The notes under the pieces were generated by a model. It was not told where the DNA came from. It saw only the letters and a program-made list of their open reading frames with translations, and did not search any database. The position numbers were made by a program, and so were the translations under genes. DNA of 14,370 nucleotides from an uncultured bacterium. GTDB taxonomy: Bacteria > Actinomycetota > Coriobacteriia > Coriobacteriales > Coriobacteriaceae. The stretch covers positions 1 through 14,370 of the forward strand of contig CAJMPE010000032.1 of assembly GCA_905215275.1 (NCBI GenBank). Reading direction: 5' to 3'. Shown here piece by piece: positions 1 through 6,651 of the stretch (the first letter of the stretch is position 1; every line of letters starts with the position of its first letter).

Positions 1-1068
1 CGTAGTCAGCGACTGCGTTTCACCGCGCGTGAACAGCGCGGAGCCGTGGGCGCGGGGCAGGATGCCGGGCTGGATTTCAATGGGGCGCACGGTCTTGGTG
101 TCGCGTCCGTCGATGCGGGTGCCTTCGTCAAGGATGCGCTTGCGCACGACCTTCTTTTCGATGTGGCCGATGATGTCGCCGACGGAGGAGAGGGCCTTTT
201 CGTCTTCGCCATAGGTCGGATCGGCCTTGAGGGCTTCGACGATCTTTTCCTTCACGAGCTTGCGGGCGTCCTTGCGGGCCATCTTTTCGGGCACGCGCAT
301 GGCGGCTTCGAGGCCGGCTCCGGCGGCAAGCTCTTCGATGCGGGCGAGCAGGGCCGCGTCGTCTTCCTGCGGGGTGAAGGCCATCTTCGCCTTGCCCGCG
401 AGCTCGCGCAGCTTGACCTGCGCTTCGACGAGGGGCTGGATTTCCTTGCGGCCCCATTCGAGGGCGTCGATGATCACGTCTTCGGGAACGAAGGTGGCTT
501 CGCCTTCAACCATGACCAGCGCGTCGGCGGAAGCGGCGAACACGATGTTCAGGTCGCTTTCGGCCATTTCCTTGACGGTGGGGTTCAGGATGAACTGGCC
601 GTTGATGCGGCCGATGCGTCCGCCGGCGACGGCTTCGGCGAAGGGCAGGGGCGACAGCATGACGGCGGCGGAAGCGGCCGTGATGGAGAGCACGTCGGAT
701 TCGTTTTCCTGGTCGGAGGAAATGACGCTGGCGAGCACCTGCACGTCTTCGGGGAGGCCCTTGGGGAACAACGGGCGGATCGGGCGGTCGATCATACGAG
801 CCGTGAGCGTGGCCTTCTCGCTGGGACGGCCTTCACGCTTGAGGTAACCACCCGGGATACGGCCGGCAGCGTACATCTTCTCGTTGAAGTCAACGGTCAG
901 CGGGAAGAAGTCGTAATTCTTGCGCTCCTTGGAGACGACCACGGTATCGAGCATCGTGGTGTCACCCTGCTTGACCAGACAAGCGCCGGTGGCCTGCTTG
1001 GCAAGCTCGCCGGACTCAAAGGTGTAGGTCTTGCCGTACAGCTCAAAGGTCTTGGATACGAGTGTCAT
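1..1068 (-). CDS. pnp: Polynucleotide phosphorylase, N-terminal half (cut by window edge)
   Basis: PNPase is a phosphorolytic 3'-5' exoribonuclease that degrades mRNA and usually works as a trimer in the cytoplasm. The first 356 codons are present; the family is about 700-750 residues, so the rest of the second RNase PH core and the KH and S1 domains lie outside the window. Visible signatures are DFFPLTVDF (53-61), GRIPGG (69-74) and RMIDRPIRPLF (91-101) in the first RNase PH domain. A helical linker follows, then RIDGRD (318-323) and LPRAHGSALFTRGETQ (337-352) opening the second RNase PH domain. The ATG at 1066-1068 has AAAGGAG at 1073-1079 just upstream. The gene follows rpsO, the same order as in Escherichia coli, with a 150-base gap that contains several hairpins. 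Identification is near certain; only the truncation is a limit. Confidence 0.98.
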   Translation of the reverse strand, partial: MTLVSKTFELYGKTYTFESGELAKQATGACLVKQGDTTMLDTVVVSKERKNYDFFPLTVDFNEKMYAAGRIPGGYLKREGRPSEKATLTARMIDRPIRPLFPKGLPEDVQVLASVISSDQENESDVLSITAASAAVMLSPLPFAEAVAGGRIGRINGQFILNPTVKEMAESDLNIVFAASADALVMVEGEATFVPEDVIIDALEWGRKEIQPLVEAQVKLRELAGKAKMAFTPQEDDAALLARIEELAAGAGLEAAMRVPEKMARKDARKLVKEKIVEALKADPTYGEDEKALSSVGDIIGHIEKKVVRKRILDEGTRIDGRDTKTVRPIEIQPGILPRAHGSALFTRGETQSLTT

Positions 1069-1081
1069 TGTTCTCCTTTAC

Positions 1082-1104
1082 CCCGCAGGCCCCTTGCCTG
1101 CGGG
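1082..1104 (-). promoter_or_regulatory. Hairpin in the pnp leader next to the Shine-Dalgarno site
   Basis: A perfect 9-bp stem (CCCGCAGGC with GCCTGCGGG) closes a 5-base loop and ends 3 bases before the AAAGGAG of pnp. No T-run follows, so it is not an intrinsic terminator. In E. coli the pnp leader carries a stem that RNase III cuts and PNPase then uses to repress itself. A similar role here is inference from position and shape only. Confidence 0.5.
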
Positions 1105-1170
1105 CTTCTCATGTGACGCGGGCCCCCTGCCCCCGCCACGCTTCAGAGCGTGATTGTTCACGCCCTTACA

Positions 1171-1203
1171 CAAAAAGAGCGCCCCGCTGCGCAGGACGCT
1201 CTT
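1171..1203 (-). terminator. Intrinsic terminator after rpsO
   Basis: Read on the minus strand, AAGAGCG pairs with CGCTCTT, extended by a short G/C-rich inner stem after a bulged base, and is followed directly by TTTTTG. It begins 16 bases past the rpsO stop codon. The hairpin plus T-run is the normal form of a rho-independent terminator. Some read-through into pnp is likely, because I see no convincing pnp promoter in the remaining gap. Confidence 0.8.
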
Positions 1204-1218
1204 AGCATGTACAAATCC

Positions 1219-1497
1219 TTACTGGATGTTGTCGCGGATGCCCAGAGCCTTGATGAGCTCACGGTACTCGACGATGTCGTTCTTCTTGATGTAGGAGAGA
1301 AGACGACGACGACGGCCGACGAGCATGAGCAGGCCACGACGGGTGTGGAAGTCCTTCTGGTGGGACTTCATGTGCTCGGTCAGCTCCTTGATGCGCTCGG
1401 ACAGGATGGCGACCTGAACCTTGGGGTTACCGGTATCGACCGGGGAGTTACCGAACTGGGCGGTCAGCTCCGCCTTGCGCTCTTTGGAAACAGTCAT
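1219..1497 (-). CDS. rpsO: 30S ribosomal protein S15
   Basis: S15 is a primary 16S rRNA-binding protein that helps organise the central domain of the small subunit. The 92-residue product is close to the usual 89. It carries the family signatures DTGNPKVQVAILSERI (21-36), HMKSHQKDFHTRRGLL (42-57) and VGRRRRLLSYI (60-70). The ATG at 1495-1497 is chosen over an upstream in-frame ATG at 1593 because S15 proteins begin at this point and AAGGTGA sits just upstream. The gene is separated from recO by 138 bases holding a candidate promoter and a leader hairpin, and it ends in an intrinsic terminator before pnp. S15 represses its own synthesis in several bacteria, so the leader may be regulatory. Confidence 0.98.
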   Translation of the reverse strand: MTVSKERKAELTAQFGNSPVDTGNPKVQVAILSERIKELTEHMKSHQKDFHTRRGLLMLVGRRRRLLSYIKKNDIVEYRELIKALGIRDNIQ

Positions 1498-1517
1498 TGT
1501 TTCACCTTTCGTTTCGC

Positions 1518-1533
1518 GTCGCCCGCGGACGAC
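1518..1533 (-). promoter_or_regulatory. Hairpin in the rpsO leader
   Basis: On the minus strand GTCGTCC folds back on GGGCGAC-type sequence, giving a 6-bp stem with a CGCG loop. It has a G-C pair next to a U-G pair. It starts 20 bases before the rpsO start codon. S15 is known to recognise tandem G-C/U-G pairs in RNA, so the hairpin is a candidate autoregulatory site. The stem is short and could be chance in GC-rich DNA. Confidence 0.3.
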
Positions 1534-1602
1534 TCTATTCGCCTCGGACTGGGAAGCCGCCGGTGGAGCGAACATCCAAGGTCGAGGTACCAACAGGTCG
1601 GT

Positions 1603-1616
1603 ATGTTACCACAAGC
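1603..1616 (-). promoter_or_regulatory. Candidate rpsO promoter (extended -10)
   Basis: The minus strand reads GCTTGTGGTAACAT. TAACAT (1608 to 1603) matches four of six -10 consensus bases and is preceded by an extended -10 TG. No good -35 box is seen. It would start a leader of about 98 bases before rpsO. It resembles the GCTYGGGTA-type elements before lepA and both J-protein genes, with one extra base. Confidence 0.35.
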
Positions 1617-1635
1617 GGCGCGCGCCTGCGCATCA

Positions 1636-2385
1636 TCACCGACCCAACATGAATTCCATCGCACGGAGGCGCTGATCGGTATGCGTCGCCGCCCACACAT
1701 GCGAAAGCCCGAGCAAGAACGCCGCCGTATGCGGGTCAATTCGCTCGGCCATGAGTGCATCGAACGTCATAGACATGAGGGCGCGAAGCCATGCAACCTC
1801 GCCGGTTGAGACCAGCTCGGCACCCGGAACGCTCGACGCGCACGATCCGCACATGAGACCGCCCGCCTGGGGCGAAAAATACGACAGCATGGGGTCTCCG
1901 CACAGCACACAGGCCGAAAAATCTGGTCGATAGCCAACGTGCGACAGCAGCTTAAAGACATATGCCGCCACAAGTAGATCCATATGCGCCGCATCGAGCC
2001 CGCTGCCGACCAGGGTAAGCGCCCGTTGCGTTATGGCAAAGGTAAACGGGTCCTCAGCGTCCTCGAACGAGCACACGCGCGCGACCTCGGCGATCGCGCT
2101 TGCGGCGCAGGTCGTCTCGTAATCGGGCGCAGCTCCGAGCGGCGCCTCCATAAGCTCGGCCTGAGAAACCACGTCGAGCGAGCGTCCATGTGCGAGCAAC
2201 ATATCGACGGTACAGAACAGCTCGCAGCGCGCCGCCAGGCGCCCACCGGGCTTGCGGGCGCCCTTTGCCACGGCACGAACCTGCCGGCCCCGCTCGTCAA
2301 GCATCGTCAAGATCAGGTCCGTCTCTTTGAGCTTCGTCTTATCGAGGACGAGCACCTTCGTACGATATGTCCGGGAGCCTGCCAT
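1636..2385 (-). CDS. recO: DNA repair and recombination mediator RecO
   Basis: RecO works with RecR, and with RecF at gaps, to load RecA onto SSB-coated single-stranded DNA and to anneal complementary strands. The 249-residue length fits the family. The N-terminal OB-fold begins with YRTKVLVLDKTKLKETD (7-23), followed by GARKPGGRL (42-50), a basic segment typical of RecO. A zinc-binding set of four cysteines is seen at C159, C162, C179 and C182. The ATG at 2383-2385 lies 15 bases after the era stop codon, in very GC-rich sequence without a clear Shine-Dalgarno site apart from AAGGG overlapping the era stop. Translation is therefore probably coupled to era. No intrinsic terminator is visible after the gene, so transcripts may run on into rpsO. 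Confidence 0.95.
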   Translation of the reverse strand: MAGSRTYRTKVLVLDKTKLKETDLILTMLDERGRQVRAVAKGARKPGGRLAARCELFCTVDMLLAHGRSLDVVSQAELMEAPLGAAPDYETTCAASAIAEVARVCSFEDAEDPFTFAITQRALTLVGSGLDAAHMDLLVAAYVFKLLSHVGYRPDFSACVLCGDPMLSYFSPQAGGLMCGSCASSVPGAELVSTGEVAWLRALMSMTFDALMAERIDPHTAAFLLGLSHVWAATHTDQRLRAMEFMLGR

Positions 2386-2400
2386 GCGCGCCGCGCGCCC

Positions 2401-3477
2401 TTAGTCCTCGGCGTTATAGCCAAAGCGGCGAATCTGGGCCTCGTCGTCACGCCAGCCGGCCTTGACCTTCACGTCCAGCTCCAAAAAGACCTGCGTGCCA
2501 AAGATGCGCTCAAGATCGCGACGGGCATCGATACCGATATGCTTGATCATCTCGCCGCCCTTGCCGATGATGATGCCCTTTTGGCCCTCGCGCTCGACGT
2601 AAATGGTGGCGTGCACGCGCAGTACCTTCTTGGTCTGCTCGAGCGCATCGCAGATCACGCCAACGGAGTGCGGGATCTCATCACGGGTGCGGCGCAAGAC
2701 CTTCTCGCGCACAAACTCGGCAACGAGCGTCTCATCGGAAGCGTCGGTACCCATGTCCTCGGGAAACCAACGCGGACCCTCGGGCAAAAAGTGTGCAACG
2801 GTCTCGATAAACGCATCGACGTTGAAGTTCTTGACCGACGACGTCACGATCTCATCGTCATATTCCATGAGCTCGTGGGCGGCCTTAAGCTGCTCCATGA
2901 CCTGTGCGGGGTCGGCCTCATCGGCCTTGGTAAGCACCAGGACCTTCTTGGAACGGGCGCTCTTGACGCGCTCGGCAACCCAGGCGTCTCCCCTGCCGAT
3001 CGGCTTGGTGGCATCAATCAAAAACGCGACGACATCGACATCGTTCAGCTCAAACAACGCGCTCTTGTTGAGCTCGGATCCCAGACCGTCCTTGGGTTTG
3101 TGAATACCCGGGGTATCGACAAAAACAAGCTGGTAGCCGGGACGGTTGACGACGGCGCGCATGCGACGGCGGGTCGTCTGGGCCACCGGCGAGGTGATGG
3201 CAACCTTTTTGCCATAGCAGGCGTTGAGCAGCGTGGACTTACCGGCGTTGGGGCGGCCGACCAGGGCCACGAAGCCGCTGCGGAAACCGGGCTCAACGTC
3301 TCCAAAGCCCGCGAGGCTATCGTCCTCGTCGCACAGGGCGTCAAGCTCCTCGTCGCTCATGCCCTCAAACGGGTCGAACTCCTCGACATCCTCATAGGCC
3401 TCGTTCGCTTCGGCATCCACCGCGTCCAGGGACTCGTCGTCCAGAATTTCATCGATAGGCTGCATATTGTCGGACAT
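2401..3477 (-). CDS. era: GTPase Era with an acidic N-terminal extension
   Basis: Era is an essential GTPase that binds the 3' end of 16S rRNA during small-subunit maturation. Of 358 residues, the family core of about 295 starts near residue 65. The G1 loop is GRPNAGKST (74-82) and G3 is DTPG (121-124). G4 reads TKAD (183-186) rather than NKxD; I recall Thr at this position in other actinobacterial Era proteins. The C-terminal KH domain has GIIIGKGGEMIKHIG (301-315). Residues 1-64 form an extra segment with 26 Asp/Glu and no Lys or Arg. The ATG at 3475-3477 has AAAGGG 6-7 bases upstream, which supports the long start. An inner start at Met40 would still leave an acidic tail. The gene follows dgkA by 12 bases. 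Confidence 0.96.
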   Translation of the reverse strand: MSDNMQPIDEILDDESLDAVDAEANEAYEDVEEFDPFEGMSDEELDALCDEDDSLAGFGDVEPGFRSGFVALVGRPNAGKSTLLNACYGKKVAITSPVAQTTRRRMRAVVNRPGYQLVFVDTPGIHKPKDGLGSELNKSALFELNDVDVVAFLIDATKPIGRGDAWVAERVKSARSKKVLVLTKADEADPAQVMEQLKAAHELMEYDDEIVTSSVKNFNVDAFIETVAHFLPEGPRWFPEDMGTDASDETLVAEFVREKVLRRTRDEIPHSVGVICDALEQTKKVLRVHATIYVEREGQKGIIIGKGGEMIKHIGIDARRDLERIFGTQVFLELDVKVKAGWRDDEAQIRRFGYNAED

Positions 3478-3489
3478 GGAAATCCCTTT

Positions 3490-3867
3490 CTAAATAAAGC
3501 CGAGCGCGTGGGCAAATACCAGCAAGCCCACAATCGCGGCGGTAATGGAAAGTACGTAAACGGAGGCGGCGGCGATATCCTTCGCGCGCTTTGCCAGCGG
3601 ATGGAGCTCCTGGGTCGCCAGATCGACAATCGCCTCCATGGCGGTGTTGCACAGCTCACCGTGAATCACCAGGCCACAACAGATGATAATCGTGGCCCAC
3701 TCGGCAATGTCGAGCCCCACGATGCAGCCGGCAATGACAGTGCACACGCCTGCCGCGAGCATAACCTTGATGTTGCGCTCGGTCTTGACGGCGGTGACGA
3801 AGCCCTCCATGGCATAGGAGAAGGACTTTGAGAAGGACGGATGGTCCTTGTTCGATCCGGGAATCAT
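3490..3867 (-). CDS. dgkA: Diacylglycerol kinase / undecaprenol kinase family membrane protein
   Basis: This small integral membrane kinase phosphorylates diacylglycerol in Gram-negative bacteria and mainly undecaprenol in Gram-positive bacteria, where it helps recycle the lipid carrier for cell-wall synthesis. In this lineage the undecaprenol role is the more likely inference. The 125 residues hold an ERN motif at 30-32 and three hydrophobic segments near 35-51, 56-69 and 101-121. The family core is E71-L-C-N74-T-A-M-E78 with D82, followed by HPLAKRAKDIAA (89-100). The ATG at 3865-3867 has TAGGAG upstream, in which the ybeY stop codon TAG overlaps the Shine-Dalgarno site, so the two genes are very probably coupled. 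A dgkA between ybeY and era is a common arrangement. Confidence 0.93.
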   Translation of the reverse strand: MIPGSNKDHPSFSKSFSYAMEGFVTAVKTERNIKVMLAAGVCTVIAGCIVGLDIAEWATIIICCGLVIHGELCNTAMEAIVDLATQELHPLAKRAKDIAAASVYVLSITAAIVGLLVFAHALGFI

Positions 3868-3876
3868 AGACGGCTC

Positions 3877-4386
3877 CTAGTCGTGGGCGTGGTTGGTGAT
3901 GGGGCCGACGTGGACCAGCTTGGGGTCCTCGCCGCGCTCGAGCGCCAGATCGCGCAGGAGGGCGTCCTCGCGGGCCTCCATGACCTCGGCCTCGTCGTCC
4001 TCGATGTGGTCATAGCCCAGCAGGTGCAGCATGCCGTGAACGAGCATCAGCCGGCACTCGTCGGCGGGGCTATTGCCAAAGCCGGGGGCCTGACGGACAA
4101 TGACCTGCGGGGCCAGGATGATATCGCCGAGCTCGAGCGTCTCGTCGGCGGGAATATCCTCGTCAAAGGCCGAGTCGCATTCAAACGAGAGGACATCGGT
4201 GGTGCGGTCGATACCGCGCCACCCGTGGTTGAGTTCGTGCATCTCATCCTCATCGACATACGAAAGGGAAATCTCAACTTCACGCTTAACGCCCTCGGCA
4301 GCAAGCACGACCTCGCAGATGTGCTCTACCTCCTGCGCGTCGAGCAGCGTATCGAGCTCGGCATCGTTGCTGATCAATACACTCAA
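3877..4386 (-). CDS. ybeY: Endoribonuclease YbeY (rRNA maturation)
   Basis: YbeY is a zinc-dependent endoribonuclease involved in 16S rRNA 3'-end processing and ribosome quality control. The 169-residue protein carries the metal site HGMLHLLGYDH, with ligands H117, H121 and H127, and the conserved TTDVLSFE segment (62-69). The start is a TTG at 4384-4386. It overlaps the phoH stop codon (TTGA) and is supported by AAAGGAG five bases upstream, inside the end of phoH; no ATG lies near the family's usual start. Its neighbours PhoH and Era are common partners, and Era acts on the same region of 16S rRNA. The acidic C-terminal third is not part of the catalytic core. Confidence 0.96.
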   Translation of the reverse strand: MSVLISNDAELDTLLDAQEVEHICEVVLAAEGVKREVEISLSYVDEDEMHELNHGWRGIDRTTDVLSFECDSAFDEDIPADETLELGDIILAPQVIVRQAPGFGNSPADECRLMLVHGMLHLLGYDHIEDDEAEVMEAREDALLRDLALERGEDPKLVHVGPITNHAHD

Positions 4387-5369
4387 CGGGACTCCTTTCG
4401 GTCGCGCGAGCGCTGCTCGCGCACACCATCATAAGCATCGTATGCCTCGACGATACGCCCCACCAAGGCATGACGCACCACGTCGGCACGCTCGAGGTGA
4501 GAGAATGCGACATCGTCGACACGGCCCAAAATCTGCTCGACGTCGGCTAGACCGCCTCGACGACCTACCAAGTCACGTTGGCTCAGATCGCCGGTAATCA
4601 CAAACTTGGAGTTAAAGCCCAGGCGCGTCAGAAACATCTTCATCTGCTCGGGCGTGGTATTTTGCGCCTCGTCGAGCACCACGAAGGCATCGCTTAGTGT
4701 ACGACCACGCATGTAGGCAAGCGGGGCGATCTCGATCACGCCACGTTCCATAAGCTCATCGGTGCGCTCGCGATCCATCATGTCAAAAAGGGCGTCGTAG
4801 AGCGGACGCATATAGGGGTCGATTTTTTCCTCGAGGGTACCGGGCAAAAAGCCCAGGTTCTCCCCTGCCTCGACAACCGGACGCGTCAAGATCAGACGGC
4901 CCACCTCGTGACGCTTGAGCGCGGCAACGGCGAGCGCCATGGCCAGATAGGTCTTACCGGTACCGGCAGGACCCAGGCCAAACGTGATGGTATGCGAGCG
5001 GATGGCATCCACGTAGCGCTTTTGGCCGAGCGTCTTGGGGCGAATGACACGGCCGCGATACGAAAGCAGCACATCATCGCGAAGCGACGTAGCCTCGTGC
5101 TCACCGTCGCGCAAGACGGCCAGGCAGCGAGAGACATCGTCGGCAGACAGCGTGCGTCCGGCAGCCGCCTCGCGAAAAGCATGCTCGAAAAAACGCGCCA
5201 CAAGCTCGACCTCGTCCGGGTCACCGCTCACGGCGATGCTGTCGCCACGGGCGACCACGTGGGCGCGAACCAAGCTCTCCAGCGCACGTAGGACGCCGTC
5301 GCTGGCACCCAAAACGCGCGAAGGATCAATACCCTCGGGAACGGTAAGTCTAATCTTCGAGGCTTCCAT
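4383..5369 (-). CDS. phoH: PhoH-like ATPase
   Basis: PhoH proteins are cytoplasmic P-loop ATPases related to the helicase domain of superfamily 1. They are thought to act in RNA metabolism, and the partnership with YbeY is widespread, but the exact activity is not settled. The 328-residue product has a Walker A motif GPAGTGKT (133-140), the PhoH signature LTRPVVEAGENLGFLPG (161-177) and a Walker B VVLDEAQN (230-237). The ATG at 5367-5369 is chosen because homologues start here and GGGAGG lies just upstream. A longer frame reaching 5474 would overlap mtaB much more. The start lies 20 bases inside the end of mtaB, and the stop codon overlaps the TTG of ybeY, so the three genes appear translationally linked. 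Confidence 0.95.
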   Translation of the reverse strand: MEASKIRLTVPEGIDPSRVLGASDGVLRALESLVRAHVVARGDSIAVSGDPDEVELVARFFEHAFREAAAGRTLSADDVSRCLAVLRDGEHEATSLRDDVLLSYRGRVIRPKTLGQKRYVDAIRSHTITFGLGPAGTGKTYLAMALAVAALKRHEVGRLILTRPVVEAGENLGFLPGTLEEKIDPYMRPLYDALFDMMDRERTDELMERGVIEIAPLAYMRGRTLSDAFVVLDEAQNTTPEQMKMFLTRLGFNSKFVITGDLSQRDLVGRRGGLADVEQILGRVDDVAFSHLERADVVRHALVGRIVEAYDAYDGVREQRSRDRKESR

Positions 5370-6642
5370 GGACCTCCCTGCGTGCATGGACCAAGCCGGA
5401 ATCATCGACTCCGATGATAGCAACATCGAGCAGGCACGGGGCTGCGAGTCCACGGGTATCGTCAAGACGGGCATGATGGAACGAACCGAGCGTCAGGTTG
5501 TCGCCATACTCGAGCACGGCGCGCTCGACGGTTCCCACGCGGCGGCGAGCGTCGGCAATGGCGAGCTCCTGCGCCGCGGCTCGCATGCGGCGGCTGCGCT
5601 CGGCCATGACCTCAGGCGGTACCTGGTCGGGCATATCGGCAGCAAGGGTACCGGGACGCTTGCTGTAGCGGAACACGTGCATACGCGAAAAGCCCACGCG
5701 GCGGCACAGAGCCAGCGACTCCTCAAACTCCTCGTCCGTCTCGCCGGGAAAACCGACGATGACATCGCACGAAAGAGACACCTGGGGCAAGTTGGTGCGA
5801 ATCATACGCACCGTCTCCTCAAAGGCCTCGGCGCTATAGGGACGGCCCATGCGATGCAGTGTCCTGGTGCAGCCGGACTGCACGGGCAGGTGTAAAAACG
5901 GAGCGATGCGCTTCGGATAGCGCGCCATGACCTTAAGCAGAGACTCGGAGATATCCATGGGCTCGACCGAGGAAATGCGCACATGCGGAATGGACGTGCG
6001 CTCCATGATCGCCTCGAGCAGCTCATCGATCTCGACATGCTCGTCGGTCGCGCTCTTGCCATCGTAGGCGCCCAGGTTCACACCCGTCAGCACCACCTCG
6101 GGCACGCCGGCCTCCTGTGCCTCGCGAACTTGCTCGAGCACGGACTCGACCGGCACAGAGCGCTCGGGGCCGCGGGCCTTCCACACAATGCAATAGGTGC
6201 AACGATGGTTGCAGCCGTCCTGGATCTTCACGCCCAGACGCGAGCGACCGAGCGCGTCGACCACCTCGCCGTCGCTGCAGGCGGGAACGTCATCGGACTC
6301 AACGCCCAGCACCTCACAGACGCGTTCGGCGACATCGATCTTGGACGGCTCGGCGATCACGCGGTCCGAAAGCTCCAGTAGCTCCTCGGGGTGCAGATTG
6401 ACCACGCATCCTGTCACGACCACATAGGGCTCGTTTGGGTAGGCCAGCGCATGGCGGACGGCCTTACGGGTCTTGGCCTCGGCCTCGCCCGTAACAGCAC
6501 AGGTGTTAATGACGATCAGCTCTGCATCCTGAGGCTCCACCATTGCAAAGCCCAGGCGCATTAGATCGGCAGTGATACGGTCGGACTCAACCCGGTTAAC
6601 ACGGCAGCCGAGGTTGACGACAGAGATATGAGGTGCGAGCAC
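5350..6642 (-). CDS. mtaB: tRNA t6A37 methylthiotransferase MtaB
   Basis: MtaB is a radical SAM enzyme with two iron-sulfur clusters. It adds a methylthio group to N6-threonylcarbamoyladenosine at position 37 of tRNAs that read ANN codons. The 430 residues show the N-terminal cluster cysteines C13 (NLGCRVN), C48 (INTCAVT) and C79 (VTGCVVN). The radical SAM motif is CNHRCTYC (144-151), and a TRAM-like C-terminal segment begins near residue 370. The N-terminal spacing fits the MtaB branch better than MiaB or RimO, although the branch call rests on general pattern. The start is a GTG at 6640-6642 with AAGGAG five bases upstream. That site overlaps the dnaJ stop codon (TAAGGAG), so coupling to dnaJ is likely. 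Confidence 0.92.
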   Translation of the reverse strand: MLAPHISVVNLGCRVNRVESDRITADLMRLGFAMVEPQDAELIVINTCAVTGEAEAKTRKAVRHALAYPNEPYVVVTGCVVNLHPEELLELSDRVIAEPSKIDVAERVCEVLGVESDDVPACSDGEVVDALGRSRLGVKIQDGCNHRCTYCIVWKARGPERSVPVESVLEQVREAQEAGVPEVVLTGVNLGAYDGKSATDEHVEIDELLEAIMERTSIPHVRISSVEPMDISESLLKVMARYPKRIAPFLHLPVQSGCTRTLHRMGRPYSAEAFEETVRMIRTNLPQVSLSCDVIVGFPGETDEEFEESLALCRRVGFSRMHVFRYSKRPGTLAADMPDQVPPEVMAERSRRMRAAAQELAIADARRRVGTVERAVLEYGDNLTLGSFHHARLDDTRGLAAPCLLDVAIIGVDDSGLVHARREVHGSLED

Positions 6643-6651
6643 GCGGGCTCC

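Noticed and set aside
46..1116. Plus-strand open frame of 356 codons opposite pnp
   Set aside because: It is antisense to a certain PNPase sequence and has no family signature.
1604..1635. Possible terminator after recO in the GC-rich palindromic stretch
   Set aside because: GGCGCGCGCC is self-complementary, but no usable loop and no T-run follow.
1984..3831. Long plus-strand open frame of 615 codons opposite recO, era and dgkA
   Set aside because: It lies wholly antisense to clear family members, shows no family resemblance, and such frames are common opposite GC-rich genes.
5370..5474. Longer N-terminus for PhoH starting at 5474
   Set aside because: It would add 35 residues unlike the family and deepen the overlap with mtaB, while the ATG at 5369 has a strong GGGAGG before it.
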